This document shows, one piece after another, positions 33,859 to 43,901 of a stretch of 64,000 nt of DNA. The DNA is from Pandoraea anapnoica (GTDB lineage: Bacteria; Pseudomonadota; Gammaproteobacteria; Burkholderiales; Burkholderiaceae): assembly GCF_902459765.1 (NCBI RefSeq), contig NZ_CABPSP010000021.1, forward strand, positions 42,464-106,463. The letters run 5' to 3'. The position numbers and the translations under genes are program-made. Within the stretch, counting starts at the first letter, position 1. Each line of letters opens with the position of its first letter. Under the pieces are notes generated by a model. That model had not been told where the DNA came from and searched no databases. It worked only from the letters and a program-made list of their open reading frames with translations.

Positions 33859-34730
33859 CGGCTTTGTCGTCTGTCCAACGTTCGCTCCGGCAGCGCCTCT
33901 CGCAAGGCGTGCTGCTGGCGCCCGGCGTCTACGACGCATTGTCGGCCCTCATCGCCGCACAGTCCGGTTTCGACGCCTTGTATCTCTCGGGGGCATCGAT
34001 TGCCTATACGCGGCTTGGCCGCTCCGACATCGGTCTGACCACGTTCCCGGAAGTCGAAGACGCGGTCGCGCGGATCGCCGAGCGCGTGTCGGTGCCAGTG
34101 ATCGTCGATGCCGATACCGGCTTCGGTAACGCGCTCAACGTCAAACGCACCGTGCGTGGCTTCGAGCGTGCGGGTGCGGCCATGATCCAACTGGAGGATC
34201 AGACGTTTCCGAAACGTTGCGGCCATCTCGATGGCAAGGGCGTGGTGCCTGCTCAGGAAATGGCGGGCAAGGTGCGGGCGGCCGTCGATGCACGGCACGA
34301 CGCCGAGACGCTGATCCTCGCGCGCACCGATGCGATTGCCGTCGAAGGACTCGACGCCGCACTGGACCGCGCGGAGCTATATCTCGAAGCCGGGGCCGAC
34401 GCGCTCTTCATCGAAGCACTGCGTACGACCGAGCAGATGACAGCCGCATGCGAGCGCTTTGCCCATCGCGTGCCATTGCTGGCGAACATGGTCGAAGGCG
34501 GCAAGACGCCCGTGCAAAGCGCGCAGGCACTCGCGGATATCGGCTTTCGCATCGTCATCTTCCCCGGTGGTACGGCGCGCGCGGTGGCGCATACGTTGCA
34601 GGGCTATTACGCCAACCTGCACGCGCACGGTACGACGGCGGCATGGCGCGAACAGATGCTCGATTTCGACGGTCTGAACGCGGTGATCGGTACGCCTGAA
34701 CTGCTGGCCGAGGGCAAGCAGTACGAGTGA
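33855..34730 (+). CDS. Isocitrate lyase/PEP mutase-family lyase
   Basis: 291 residues, TIM-barrel lyase of the ICL/PEPM superfamily. The catalytic loop is PKRCGH, metal ligands are in VDADTGFGN and IQLEDQ, and LARTDAIAVEG follows. Members of this length include 2,3-dimethylmalate lyase, methylisocitrate lyase, carboxyphosphonoenolpyruvate mutase and oxaloacetate decarboxylase. The first would split an alkylmalate into pyruvate and a short acid, which fits an aconitase-type hydratase in the same operon. Last gene of the coupled series; a terminator follows at 34823. Confidence 0.88.
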   Translation: MTALSSVQRSLRQRLSQGVLLAPGVYDALSALIAAQSGFDALYLSGASIAYTRLGRSDIGLTTFPEVEDAVARIAERVSVPVIVDADTGFGNALNVKRTVRGFERAGAAMIQLEDQTFPKRCGHLDGKGVVPAQEMAGKVRAAVDARHDAETLILARTDAIAVEGLDAALDRAELYLEAGADALFIEALRTTEQMTAACERFAHRVPLLANMVEGGKTPVQSAQALADIGFRIVIFPGGTARAVAHTLQGYYANLHAHGTTAAWREQMLDFDGLNAVIGTPELLAEGKQYE

Positions 34731-34822
34731 TTCGTGGTGCGAGGGAAAGAATAGGGACGTCTACGATGACCGTGTGACGTCCGTCAGGGTCTCGGCGTGG
34801 AACGTGGGTAGCGCCGGAACAC

Positions 34823-34860
34823 GGGGCCTGTCGCGATGAGATTCGCGACAGGCCCCTTTT
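34823..34860. terminator. Bidirectional terminator
   Basis: GGGGCCTGTCGCGA pairs perfectly over 14 bp with its complement around a six-base loop, T-run on the plus side. It lies between the lyase gene and the converging aquaporin gene. Confidence 0.93.
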
Positions 34861-34863
34861 GCA

Positions 34864-35601
34864 TCAGGCACACTGTTCCGATGGCGCATCACTCGGCGTG
34901 GCCTCAGACGATGTCGTCGAACGCAACACACGCGCGATCAGCCCGCCCGCGATGCCACCCGCTATCGGCACCAGCCAGAACATCCACAATTGTTCGATGG
35001 CCCATCCGCCCTGGAACAGCGCAACGGCGGTGCTTCGCGCCGGATTCACCGAAGTGTTCGTCACCGGGATCGAGATCAGATGGATCAACGTCAGCGTCAG
35101 CCCTATAGCGATCGGCGCGACGGTACTCAAGGCGGGGCGAGAAACGATGGTGTTGATGATGACGACGAAGATCGCCGTGAGGACGAACTCGATCACCAGA
35201 CCAGCGAATAGCGAGTAACCGCCAGGTGAATGCGCGCCGTAGCCATTCGATGCGAAGCCTGATGCTTGCGCAGAGAATCCCGTCAGGCCGCTGGCAACGA
35301 GATACAGCACCGCTGCCCCCAGGATGCCTCCGATAACCTGCGCAACAACATAGGGCGCAACGTCCTTGCGGGGAAACAAGCCGCCCGCGAACTGCCCGAT
35401 CGTGACGGCGGGATTGAAGTGCCCGCCCGAGATGTGCCCCACGGCGTAGGCCATCGTCAGCACGCTCAGGCCGAACGCGAGCGCGACACCTGTGAAACCA
35501 ATCCCCAACTCGGGAAATGCCGCGGCCAGCACGGCACTGCCACATCCGCCGAAAACCAGCCAGAACGTTCCCAATCCTTCTGCCAACATGCGTCTGAACA
35601 T
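34864..35601 (-). CDS. aqpZ: Aquaporin Z
   Basis: A 245-residue water channel of six membrane helices and two half-helices. Both signature loops are intact: [11 protein letters not shown] and NTSVNPARS, and the Arg after the second NPA with His in helix 5 ([11 protein letters not shown]) fits the narrow water-selective filter. GGGAGA precedes the ATG on the minus strand. It stands alone between the catabolic operon's terminator and the CoA-transferase gene. AqpZ mediates fast water flow during osmotic change. Confidence 0.94.
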   Translation of the reverse strand: MFRRMLAEGLGTFWLVFGGCGSAVLAAAFPELGIGFTGVALAFGLSVLTMAYAVGHISGGHFNPAVTIGQFAGGLFPRKDVAPYVVAQVIGGILGAAVLYLVASGLTGFSAQASGFASNGYGAHSPGGYSLFAGLVIEFVLTAIFVVIINTIVSRPALSTVAPIAIGLTLTLIHLISIPVTNTSVNPARSTAVALFQGGWAIEQLWMFWLVPIAGGIAGGLIARVLRSTTSSEATPSDAPSEQCA

Positions 35602-35806
35602 CTTGCTCTCCCATGACTCGCCAATGACTCTCGCCTTCCCCGCGATGCCGACGTCACGAGGCAGACTTCGTCGTTGGAAGCGCGCGCTCGGAGACCATCA
35701 TGGCGTGCGGGGGCAGGCACTGTATAGGGTAGTCACAACGCAGGTAACGGCGGCTAAATTGACTGAAGTTTGGGATTGGTCCTTGTCGTGGGTGCTGAAA
35801 ACGGCC

Positions 35807-37030
35807 TCACACCACGCCATCGGTACGCAGGCTGGCGATCTTCACGTCGTCAAAGCCGAGCCGCTCGCGCAGGATCTCGTCGCTATGCTGGCCGAGCGTT
35901 GGCGGGGCGGTGCGCGCGAGCGGCGGTGTTTCGCTCATCTTCATGGGACTCGCGACCAGTCGCGACACACCCCCCGAGGCATGCGGCAACGCGACTTCCA
36001 TGCCGCGCGCCTTGACCTGCGGGTGCGCGAAGACTTCGGGCAGCGTATTGATCGGACCACACGGCACACCGGACGCTTCGAGCTTGTCGATCCAGACGTC
36101 CTTGCCGAACTTGCGCACCATTTGCGCGAGCAGCGGCACCAGCGTCTCGCGGTGACGGACCCGCGACGGGTTGGTGGCGAAGCGCTCATCGTCGGCCAGC
36201 GCTGACTCGCCACCGGCTTCCACGAACTTGCGGAATTGTCCGTCGTTGCCGACAGCGACGATGATCCAGCCGTCATCGCTCGTCTGGAAAGTCTGATACG
36301 GCACGATGTTCGGATGCGCGTTACCCCAGCGCACCGGCGCTTTGTCGCTGGCCAGATAGTTGGTGTTCATGTTCGCGAGCATGGCGACCTGTGTGTCGAG
36401 CAGCGCCATGTCGATGTACTGACCCACGCCGGTGCGGTCGCGGTGGGTGAGGGCAGCCATAATCGCCAGACTCGCGTACATGCCCGTCATCAGATCGGCA
36501 ATCGCTACACCGGCCTTTTGCGGGCCACCGCCGGGCAGCGCGTCGCGCTCGCCGGTGATGCTCATGAAGCCCCCGATGCCCTGCACGATGAAGTCGTAAC
36601 CCGCACGCGAGGCGTACGGGCCATCCTGCCCGAAGCCCGTGACCGAGCAGTAGACAAGATCCGGCCTGACCGCTTTGAGTGAGGCGTAATCGAGACCGTA
36701 CTTCGCCAGTTGCCCGACCTTGTAGTTCTCGACGACGACGTCGCTCTGCGCAGCCAGCGCCTTCACGATGGCCTGTCCTTCCGGACGGGAGATGTCGAGC
36801 GTGAGCGAGCGCTTGTTGCGGTTGGCCGCCAGGTAATAGGCGGCTTCAGTCGTGTCGTGGCCATCGGCGTCGCGCTGGTAGGGCGGGCCCCAACTGCGGG
36901 TGTCGTCGCCCACACCGGGACGCTCCACCTTGATCACGTCTGCTCCCAGATCGGCCAGATTCTGCGTGGCCCACGGACCGGCCAGCACACGCGAAAGGTC
37001 CAATACCCGGATATGACTCAGCGCGCCCAT
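35807..37030 (-). CDS. CaiB/BaiF family (class III) CoA transferase
   Basis: 407 residues. Opening SHIRVLDLSRVLAGPWATQN, then DLGADVIKVERPGVGDDTRS and the family catalytic Asp in AIADLMTGMYA; PCGPINTLPEVFAHPQVKAR is the usual C-terminal substrate region. Family members move CoA between carboxylic acids (formyl-, carnitine-, succinyl-CoA:benzylsuccinate types); the pair used here is unknown. Isolated gene, transcribed away from alaS. Start ATG 37030 is preceded by AAGGAGATAG on the minus strand. Confidence 0.9.
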   Translation of the reverse strand: MGALSHIRVLDLSRVLAGPWATQNLADLGADVIKVERPGVGDDTRSWGPPYQRDADGHDTTEAAYYLAANRNKRSLTLDISRPEGQAIVKALAAQSDVVVENYKVGQLAKYGLDYASLKAVRPDLVYCSVTGFGQDGPYASRAGYDFIVQGIGGFMSITGERDALPGGGPQKAGVAIADLMTGMYASLAIMAALTHRDRTGVGQYIDMALLDTQVAMLANMNTNYLASDKAPVRWGNAHPNIVPYQTFQTSDDGWIIVAVGNDGQFRKFVEAGGESALADDERFATNPSRVRHRETLVPLLAQMVRKFGKDVWIDKLEASGVPCGPINTLPEVFAHPQVKARGMEVALPHASGGVSRLVASPMKMSETPPLARTAPPTLGQHSDEILRERLGFDDVKIASLRTDGVV

Positions 37031-37249
37031 CGTTCGCTATCTCCTTGTGCTTCGATTTGTCTTCGTTCGTCCGATGCCCGGTTTGAGCGACGTCAATTCG
37101 TTGACTATCGTTGGCCCGAACGTGTTGCGGAACGTTGTTTTGCAATGCGGAACTTGTGAGTGAGAGTCTACGGTGCGTGCGCGGTGGCTGACCAGCGCCG
37201 TTTCGCACTGCGGTTAGCGGCGGGACGCTGTGGAGAGGTCGATTTCCCG

Positions 37250-37255
37250 TATAAT
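37250..37255 (+). promoter_or_regulatory. alaS -10 box TATAAT
   Basis: Consensus TATAAT in the gap 37031-37318, 64 bases before the alaS start. No good -35 is visible. Confidence 0.45.
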
Positions 37256-37318
37256 CAAAAGTTTGCAAAATACCCCGCCAGGCTTAGCCTGCCCGGTCCC
37301 CACGCTCCCACGCAGCCT

Positions 37319-39943
37319 ATGAAAGTCGCAGACATTCGGGAAAAATTCCTAAACTTCTTCGAGTCGAAGGGGCACACCATCGTGCGCTCGTCGAGCCTCG
37401 TGCCGTCCAATGACCCCACGCTGCTGTTCACGAACTCCGGCATGGTGCAGTTCAAGGACGTCTTCCTCGGACTCGAATCGCGCCCGTACACGCGCGCGAC
37501 CACGGCCCAGCGCAGCGTGCGCGCCGGCGGTAAGCACAACGACCTCGAGAACGTGGGCTACACCGCCCGTCACCATACGTTCTTCGAAATGCTGGGCAAC
37601 TTCTCGTTCGGCGATTACTTCAAGCGCGAAGCGATTCAGTACGCGTGGGAATTGCTGACGACTGTCTACAAGCTCCCGAAGGAAAAGCTCTGGGTCACCG
37701 TCTACAAGGAAGACGACGAGGCCTACGACATCTGGGCGAAGGAAGTGGGCGTGCCGGCCGAGCGCATCATCCGCATCGGCGACAACAAGGGCGCGCGTTA
37801 CGCCTCGGACAACTTCTGGCAGATGGCCGATACCGGTCCGTGCGGCCCGTGCTCGGAAATCTTCTTCGACCACGGTGAAGACGTGTGGGGCGGCCCGCCG
37901 GGATCGCCGGAAGAAGACGGCGACCGCTACATCGAAATCTGGAACCTCGTGTTCATGCAGTTCAACCGCGGCGAGCAGGGCAATATGACGCCGCTGCCCA
38001 AGCCGTGCGTTGACACTGGCATGGGGCTGGAACGTATCGCGGCCGTGCTGCAACACGTTCACAGCAATTACGAGATCGACCTGTTCCAGCACCTGATCAA
38101 GGCCGCGGGCCGTGAGACGGGCGTGAGCGATCTGAGCGCGAACTCGCTCAAGGTGATTGCCGATCACATCCGCGCGTGCTCGTTCCTGATCGTTGACGGC
38201 GTGATTCCGGGCAACGAAGGCCGCGGCTACGTGCTGCGTCGTATCATCCGCCGCGCCATTCGTCACGGTTACAAGCTCGGCTGCAAGAAGCCGTTCTTCT
38301 ACAAGCTCGTACCGGATCTGGTCGCGGAAATGGGCGTCGCCTATCCGGAACTCGCACAGGCGCAGCAACGCGTGACCGACGTGCTCAAGCAGGAAGAAGA
38401 GCGTTTCGGCGAGACCATCGAGAACGGCATGGAAATTCTCGAAGGTGCGCTGGCCGATTTGGCCAAGAAGGGTGTGACCACGCTCGACGGCGAACTGGCA
38501 TTCAAACTGCACGACACCTACGGCTTCCCGCTCGATCTGACGGCGGACGTTTGCCGCGAACGCAGCATCACGGTGGACGAAGCGGGCTTCGACGCCGCGA
38601 TGGCGCGTCAACGCGAGCAGGCGCGCGCCGCAGGTAAGTTCAAGATGGCGACGGCGCTCGAATACACGGGCGACAAGACGCGCTTCGAAGGCTACGACAA
38701 GCTCGCACTCGAAGGCGCGAAGGTCACGGCCCTGTATGTTGACGGCACCAGCGTGGGCAAGATGACCGCCGGTCAGCAAGGCATCGTGGTGCTCGACACC
38801 ACGCCGTTCTACGCCGAGTCGGGCGGTCAGGTGGGCGATCAGGGTCTGATCGTCGCCGGGGCTGCGCGTTTCGGCGTGTCGGACACGCAGAAGATTCAGG
38901 CCGACGTGTTCGGTCACTACGGTTCGCTGGAATCGGGTGAACTGAAGGTCGGCGAAGCGGTGACGGCGCAGGTCGATGCCGTGCGTCGCGCGCGCACCGT
39001 GCGCAACCACTCGGCGACTCACCTGATGCACAAGGCCTTGCGTGAAGTGCTGGGCGGCCATGTGCAGCAGAAGGGCTCGCTTGTCGACGCCGACAAGACC
39101 CGTTTCGACTTCGCACATAACGCTGCGATGACGGCCGACGAAATTCGTCGTGTGGAGGACATCGTGAACGCCGAAGTGCTGGCGAACGCGCCGACGCAAG
39201 CTGCCCTGATGTCGTTCGACGACGCGGTCAAGGGCGGCGCAATGGCGCTGTTCGGCGAGAAGTACGGCGACGAAGTGCGCGTGTTCGACATCGGGACGTC
39301 GCGCGAGTTGTGCGGCGGTACGCACGTTTCGCGCACGGGCGATATCGGCCTGTTCAAGATCGTGATGGAAGGTGGCGTGGCCGCCGGTATCCGTCGCGTG
39401 GAAGCGATCACCGGCGATAACTCGGTGCGTTTCGTCCAGAAGCTCGACGACCAGATCAACGAAGCGGCTGCCGCGCTCAAGACGCAACCCGCAGAGCTGA
39501 GCCCGCGTATCGCGCAGGTGCAGGAGCAGGTCAAGTCGCTGGAGAAGGAACTGGCGGCGCTCAAGTCGAAGCTCGCATCCAGCCAGGGCGATGAACTGGT
39601 CGAGAAGGCCGTCGACGTGAATGGTCTGAAGGTGCTGGCCGCGCAACTCGAAGGCGCCGACGCCAAGACGCTGCGCGAGACGATGGACAAGCTCAAGGAC
39701 AAGCTGAAGAGCGCGGCCATCGTGCTGGCCGCCGTCGAAGGCGGCAAGGTCACGCTGATCGCTGGTGTGACGGCGGACGCTACGGCGAAGGTCAAGGCGG
39801 GCGAACTCGTCAACTTCGTCGCACAGCAGGTCGGCGGCAAGGGCGGCGGTCGTCCGGACATGGCGCAGGCCGGTGGTACCGACCCGTCGCAACTGCCGCA
39901 GGCGCTCGCTGGCGTGCAGGCATGGGTGGCCGGCAAGCTGTAA
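37319..39943 (+). CDS. alaS: Alanine--tRNA ligase
   Basis: 874 residues, normal for the bacterial enzyme. It charges tRNA-Ala in the cytoplasm. Class II aminoacylation core starts at [20 protein letters not shown]; the editing domain carries the zinc-type motif [11 protein letters not shown] and CGGTH; the C-terminal oligomerisation/C-Ala region has a coiled coil (about residues 720-790) and ends [13 protein letters not shown] 37319 is the family start although the ribosome site is weak. A long open frame upstream to 37160 is leader. Terminator at 40004. Confidence 0.97.
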   Translation: MKVADIREKFLNFFESKGHTIVRSSSLVPSNDPTLLFTNSGMVQFKDVFLGLESRPYTRATTAQRSVRAGGKHNDLENVGYTARHHTFFEMLGNFSFGDYFKREAIQYAWELLTTVYKLPKEKLWVTVYKEDDEAYDIWAKEVGVPAERIIRIGDNKGARYASDNFWQMADTGPCGPCSEIFFDHGEDVWGGPPGSPEEDGDRYIEIWNLVFMQFNRGEQGNMTPLPKPCVDTGMGLERIAAVLQHVHSNYEIDLFQHLIKAAGRETGVSDLSANSLKVIADHIRACSFLIVDGVIPGNEGRGYVLRRIIRRAIRHGYKLGCKKPFFYKLVPDLVAEMGVAYPELAQAQQRVTDVLKQEEERFGETIENGMEILEGALADLAKKGVTTLDGELAFKLHDTYGFPLDLTADVCRERSITVDEAGFDAAMARQREQARAAGKFKMATALEYTGDKTRFEGYDKLALEGAKVTALYVDGTSVGKMTAGQQGIVVLDTTPFYAESGGQVGDQGLIVAGAARFGVSDTQKIQADVFGHYGSLESGELKVGEAVTAQVDAVRRARTVRNHSATHLMHKALREVLGGHVQQKGSLVDADKTRFDFAHNAAMTADEIRRVEDIVNAEVLANAPTQAALMSFDDAVKGGAMALFGEKYGDEVRVFDIGTSRELCGGTHVSRTGDIGLFKIVMEGGVAAGIRRVEAITGDNSVRFVQKLDDQINEAAAALKTQPAELSPRIAQVQEQVKSLEKELAALKSKLASSQGDELVEKAVDVNGLKVLAAQLEGADAKTLRETMDKLKDKLKSAAIVLAAVEGGKVTLIAGVTADATAKVKAGELVNFVAQQVGGKGGGRPDMAQAGGTDPSQLPQALAGVQAWVAGKL

Positions 39944-40286
39944 TACTTTGATGGCGGGGATTCGTCTCCGACCTCGGTCAGGCACGCATCAAGCCTGACC
40001 CGAGCAAAACGCGCACTTCGGTGCGCGTTTTGCATTTCTGACCGGATCGCACGCAACATTGCCCTGTCGCGCGCAGGGGAACCCACCCCTTCGGTAATGG
40101 TTTGCATGTAAAGTATTCCGCACGTTGTCCGCATAAGAACGAGCAACATCGGGTGCGCAAGACATCGGAAACGCAGATCATCGAGTCAAACGAGACACGC
40201 AGAACCCACGAGACGCCACGCGAAACGGCGCGCGCGGTTCTGCCACGATTCCACCAATTTATTTCGCCTGCGGGCCAGCCATCGCC
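39944..40286. other. Intergenic stretch after alaS
   Basis: Holds the alaS terminator (40004-40037). The rest, up to the MFS start at 40287, shows no gene or clear promoter box. Confidence 0.5.
40004..40037 (+). terminator. Rho-independent terminator of alaS
   Basis: GCAAAACGCGCAC pairs over 13 bp with GTGCGCGTTTTGC around a TTCG loop. Confidence 0.92.
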
Positions 40287-41549
40287 ATGCCAGCCACTCT
40301 CGCCGACTCCGACAACGTTACGAAGCTGCGTCAGCCGTCGCCGGAGCGTGCGGCATGGCGCATTGCGCTGTCGTGCATGCTCGCCTTGTCGATTGCGATG
40401 GGGATCGGCCGTTTTGCTTTCACGCCGATGCTGCCGCTCATGCTGCATGAGCATCTCACCGACATTCAGCACGGCAGCTGGCTCGCGTCGCTGAACTACG
40501 CGGGGTACTTCATCGGGGCGTTGTCGTGTATGTGGCTGCACTTCACGCCGACGCTGATCATTCGCTTCGCGCTTGCCGCCACGGTCGCGCTGACGTTGGC
40601 GATGGGGCTGATGGAATCGTTCGCGGTGTGGGCTGTTGTGCGCACACTTGCAGGCGTGATGAGCGCGTGGGCGATGGTGTTCTCGGCAGGGTGGGGCTTT
40701 CGCAAACTGGCCGAACTGCGCATGCCGAGTCTGGGCGGTGTAATCTTTGCGGGACCCGGCGCGGGCATTGTGGTGACGGGCTTGCTCGCGAGCCTGAACG
40801 ATACGCTCGGCTGGCCGGCGCGCGGCGGCTGGTTGCTGTGCGGCGTGCTCGCGCTGGCGTTGCTTGCCGTCATCTGGCGGACGTTTGTGGCTGATGTGCC
40901 AGTGGCCGTCGGTGCGACAAAGTCGGCCGACGCTGCCAGATCCACGACCGCCACAACCGCCACAACCGCGCCTTCCATCAATCATGGCAGCGGCGAGAGC
41001 GTGATCCCGGTCACGATCCTGTACAGCTTCGCTGGCTTCGGCTACATCATCACGGCGACGTTCCTGCCGGTGATTGCACGTCAGGCGTTGCCCGGCTCCC
41101 CGTGGCCCGACCTGTTCTTCCCGCTGCTCGGTCTGATGGTGATTCCGGGGGCTATCATCGGAGCACGCGCACCGCTTTCGTGGGATAACCGTCTGCTGCT
41201 TGCGGTGTGCTACGTCATGCAAGGGCTGGGTGTGGGCATCGGCATCGTGCTGCCGAACGTCGTGGGCTTCGCGCTGGGGAGTGTGCTGGTGGGGCTGCCG
41301 TTCACGGCGATTACGGTCTACGCGGTGCGCGAGTGCCGACGTTTGCGTGGGGACAATGCCAATGGTCTGATCGGGCTGGTGACGGCATCCTATGGCATCG
41401 GGCAGATCGTCGGGCCGTTGGTGGCCGCTCCGCTCGTCGCGGCGACCGGTGGGTTCACGACGGCACTGCTGTGTGCCAGCGGGGTGCTGGCGCTCGGCGC
41501 CATCGGCTTCGTGTGGGACTGGCGTCGTTCGCTCGAACGCGCGCCCTGA
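40287..41549 (+). CDS. YbfB/YjiJ family MFS transporter
   Basis: 420 residues, about 12 hydrophobic helices. The N-terminal MGIGRFAFTPMLPLML motif is the mark of the YbfB/YjiJ group, a poorly studied MFS set often linked to organic-acid genes. A Thr/Ala-rich cytoplasmic loop (about residues 210-235) divides the two halves. It lies 56 bases before a class II aldolase gene, with a tautomerase and a threonine aldolase gene following on the same strand, so a shared catabolic role is possible. Export versus import cannot be told. Confidence 0.85.
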   Translation: MPATLADSDNVTKLRQPSPERAAWRIALSCMLALSIAMGIGRFAFTPMLPLMLHEHLTDIQHGSWLASLNYAGYFIGALSCMWLHFTPTLIIRFALAATVALTLAMGLMESFAVWAVVRTLAGVMSAWAMVFSAGWGFRKLAELRMPSLGGVIFAGPGAGIVVTGLLASLNDTLGWPARGGWLLCGVLALALLAVIWRTFVADVPVAVGATKSADAARSTTATTATTAPSINHGSGESVIPVTILYSFAGFGYIITATFLPVIARQALPGSPWPDLFFPLLGLMVIPGAIIGARAPLSWDNRLLLAVCYVMQGLGVGIGIVLPNVVGFALGSVLVGLPFTAITVYAVRECRRLRGDNANGLIGLVTASYGIGQIVGPLVAAPLVAATGGFTTALLCASGVLALGAIGFVWDWRRSLERAP

Positions 41550-41605
41550 TGCGACACCCCCTGTAGGCCCTCGTCCGATGCTTCGGACTTTCCTCAGAGA
41601 AGCGT

Positions 41606-42376
41606 ATGTCTTTTACCTTGAAGGCGGGCCGAAAGGCCGCCACTGTCATGAGCGACGAAGAGCGTCAGGTGCGCATCGATCTTGCCGCCTGCTATCGTCT
41701 CGTGGCGCTGAACCGTTGGGACGATCTCATCTACACGCATATCTCCGCGATGGTGCCGGGCGAGCCGGGGCACTTCCTCATCAATCCGTTCGGGCTGGCA
41801 TTCGACGAAGTGACGGCGTCGAATCTCGTGAAGATCACGATGGACGGCGAGATCGTGGGCGAGAGCGAGCATCCCGTCAACGTGACCGGGTTTGCGCTGC
41901 ACGGTGCAGTGCACGCGGCGCGCGCGGATGCCGTTTGCGTCATGCATCTGCACAACACGGCGGGTATCGCGGTGTCGATTCAGCCGCACGGCTTGCTGCC
42001 GATTTCGCAGCACGCACTGCGCTTTCACGAGCGCATCGGGTATCACGATTACGAAGGACTGGCGTTTTCGCCGTCGGAAGGCGAGCGGCTGGTGACGTCG
42101 CTCGGCGCGCATCCCGCAATGCTGCTACGCAATCACGGCACGCTGACCGTCGGTCGTACGGTCGCGGAAGCCTTCGTGCTGATGGTGACCCTCATCAAAG
42201 CCTGCGAGATCCAGTTGCAGGCACTGGCCGGCGGTGCTGCGCCGAATTTTCCCAGCCCGGCGGTGCAAGACAAGACGGCGATTCAGCTCGAAGATGGCGG
42301 CGCAATCGAGGGCGTGCTGGAATGGCCTGCGCTGCTGCGCAAACTCGATAGAATAGACACCTCGTTTCGCGATTGA
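41606..42376 (+). CDS. Class II aldolase/adducin family protein
   Basis: 256 residues. Zinc ligands are recognisable in MHLHNTAG (two His) and LLRNHGTLTVG (third His), and an acidic residue in HISAMVPG-region DDLIYTH. Family members are fuculose- or ribulose-phosphate-type aldolases, decarboxylases and dehydratases; many stand-alone members have no known substrate. ATG 41606 follows AGAGAAG; ATG 41648 (MSDEERQ) is a possible shorter start. Located between an MFS transporter and a 4-oxalocrotonate-type tautomerase. Confidence 0.85.
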   Translation: MSFTLKAGRKAATVMSDEERQVRIDLAACYRLVALNRWDDLIYTHISAMVPGEPGHFLINPFGLAFDEVTASNLVKITMDGEIVGESEHPVNVTGFALHGAVHAARADAVCVMHLHNTAGIAVSIQPHGLLPISQHALRFHERIGYHDYEGLAFSPSEGERLVTSLGAHPAMLLRNHGTLTVGRTVAEAFVLMVTLIKACEIQLQALAGGAAPNFPSPAVQDKTAIQLEDGGAIEGVLEWPALLRKLDRIDTSFRD

Positions 42377-42490
42377 CCGCTCGATGGAGGACGCAAGGAC
42401 TTTTTGTCTGTGGCGGTCGGGCAGGGCATCGGAGACGTCCGGTAGCGCCACGCCGCCGGTTCCAATAACGACATCAGGAGATAGATCGCA

Positions 42491-42685
42491 ATGCCAACGT
42501 TTCACGTCGAGATGTTCGAGGGTCGTACCGTCGAGCAAAAGCGCGCGTTCGTCAAAGCCGTGACGCAAGCCGCAGTGGAGACGATCGGTTGCACGCCGGG
42601 GTCCGTCGATATCATCATCACCGACATCAAGCCCGAGAACTGGTCCACGGCAGGCACGCTCTGGTCGGATCCCCGCCCCGAGTGA
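42491..42685 (+). CDS. 4-oxalocrotonate tautomerase family protein
   Basis: 64 residues, the exact size class of 4-OT subunits. Pro follows the initiator Met (MPTFHVEMFEGRTVEQKRAF), giving the N-terminal catalytic Pro1 after processing. Beta-alpha-beta pattern with ITDIKPENWSTAG at the end. AGGAG precedes ATG. It tautomerises enol/keto acids; the native substrate is unknown. It follows the class II aldolase gene by 114 bases. Confidence 0.88.
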   Translation: MPTFHVEMFEGRTVEQKRAFVKAVTQAAVETIGCTPGSVDIIITDIKPENWSTAGTLWSDPRPE

Positions 42686-42788
42686 GCGCGAGTATCTGAA
42701 GTCGCAAATCACGTAAGCCGGTGACCGTCACCGGGCAGTCTGAAGCGGGGGCGTCGTGTGGCGTTCCCGCCGTTTTGAAGAGGTCGTC

Positions 42789-43901
42789 ATGTCGCAAGCC
42801 CCGTCCGTTCCGCCGTCTGTTTCGAATACAGAGATCACGTCCACCGACACTGCGCAAACGCCGCAGCACTTTGCGTCCGACAACTACGCCGGGATTTGCC
42901 CCGAGGCCATGCGTTATCTGGTCGAGGCGAATGCCAGCGGTCATGAAGTGTCTTACGGCGACGATACGTGGACGCAGCGCGTGTGCGACGGCATCCGGCA
43001 ACTTTTCGACACGGACTGCGAAGTCTTCTTCGTATTCAACGGCACGGCGGCCAACTCGCTTGCGCTGGCGTCGCTGTCGCAGTCCTATCACTCCGTCATT
43101 TGTCACGAACTGGCGCACGTCGAGACGGACGAATGCGGTGGCCCGGAGTTCTTCTCCAACGGCGCGAAGCTGCTCACCGCGCGCGGTCGTGAGAACAACG
43201 GCAAGCTCACGCCGGACGCCGTCGAGGCGGTCATCAATCGGCGCTCGGACATCCACTTCCCGAAGCCCAAGGTCGTCACGCTCACGCAGGCGACGGAGGT
43301 GGGTACCGTCTACTCGGTCGATGAGGTCAAAGCGATCTCGGCGGTCGCCAAGCGCCGGAACCTGCGCGTGCACATGGACGGCGCACGCTTCGCCAACGCG
43401 GTGGCGAAGCTGGGCTGCCATCCGGGTGATGTGACCTGGCGTGCGGGGGTGGACGTGCTGTGTTTCGGCGGCACGAAGAACGGTCTGCCGGTGGGCGAGG
43501 CCGTCGTGTTCTTCAATCGTTCTCTTGCAGAGGATTTTGCTTATCGCGTGAAGCAGGCGGGGCAGTTGGCCTCGAAGATGCGTTTCATCTCCGCGCCGTG
43601 GCTCGGCATGCTGGAGAACGACACGTGGCTGCGCCATGCACGGCATGCGAACGAGATGGCGCAGTTGCTCGCGAGCCGCATCCGCGACATTCCCGGCGTA
43701 TCGATCATGTTCGAGACGCAGGCCAACGGCGTGTTCGCAGAACTGCCGCCGCATGTCATCGAAGCGCTACGGGCAAAGGGCTGGCGTTTCTACACGTTCA
43801 TCGGTGCAGGTGGCTGCCGCTTCATGTGCGCGTGGGATACCCGTGTGGAGACGGTAGAACGTCTGGCCGCAGATATCCGCGCGCTGAGCGCCAAGGCGTA
43901 A
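42789..43901 (+). CDS. Low-specificity L-threonine aldolase family enzyme
   Basis: 370 residues, PLP fold type I. The Schiff-base Lys is in CFGGTKNGLPVGE; the cofactor Asp/Arg motif is HMDGARFANA, and FVFNGTAANSLAL forms the phosphate cup. It cleaves threonine or allo-threonine to glycine and acetaldehyde, or a related beta-hydroxy amino acid. ATG 42789 is chosen because the added upstream residues (MWRSRRFEEVV) are not family-like, though the ribosome site is weak. It ends directly against the converging channel gene, with no spacer. Confidence 0.9.
   Translation: MSQAPSVPPSVSNTEITSTDTAQTPQHFASDNYAGICPEAMRYLVEANASGHEVSYGDDTWTQRVCDGIRQLFDTDCEVFFVFNGTAANSLALASLSQSYHSVICHELAHVETDECGGPEFFSNGAKLLTARGRENNGKLTPDAVEAVINRRSDIHFPKPKVVTLTQATEVGTVYSVDEVKAISAVAKRRNLRVHMDGARFANAVAKLGCHPGDVTWRAGVDVLCFGGTKNGLPVGEAVVFFNRSLAEDFAYRVKQAGQLASKMRFISAPWLGMLENDTWLRHARHANEMAQLLASRIRDIPGVSIMFETQANGVFAELPPHVIEALRAKGWRFYTFIGAGGCRFMCAWDTRVETVERLAADIRALSAKA

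Noticed and set aside
33855-34730. Isocitrate lyase of the glyoxylate shunt
   Set aside because: Only 291 residues, far shorter than AceA, with the PEP-mutase-group loop PKRCGH.
37349-39985. Long open frame antisense to alaS (878 codons)
   Set aside because: It mirrors a certain alaS, is Arg/His-rich without family motifs, and arises from GC-rich codon bias.
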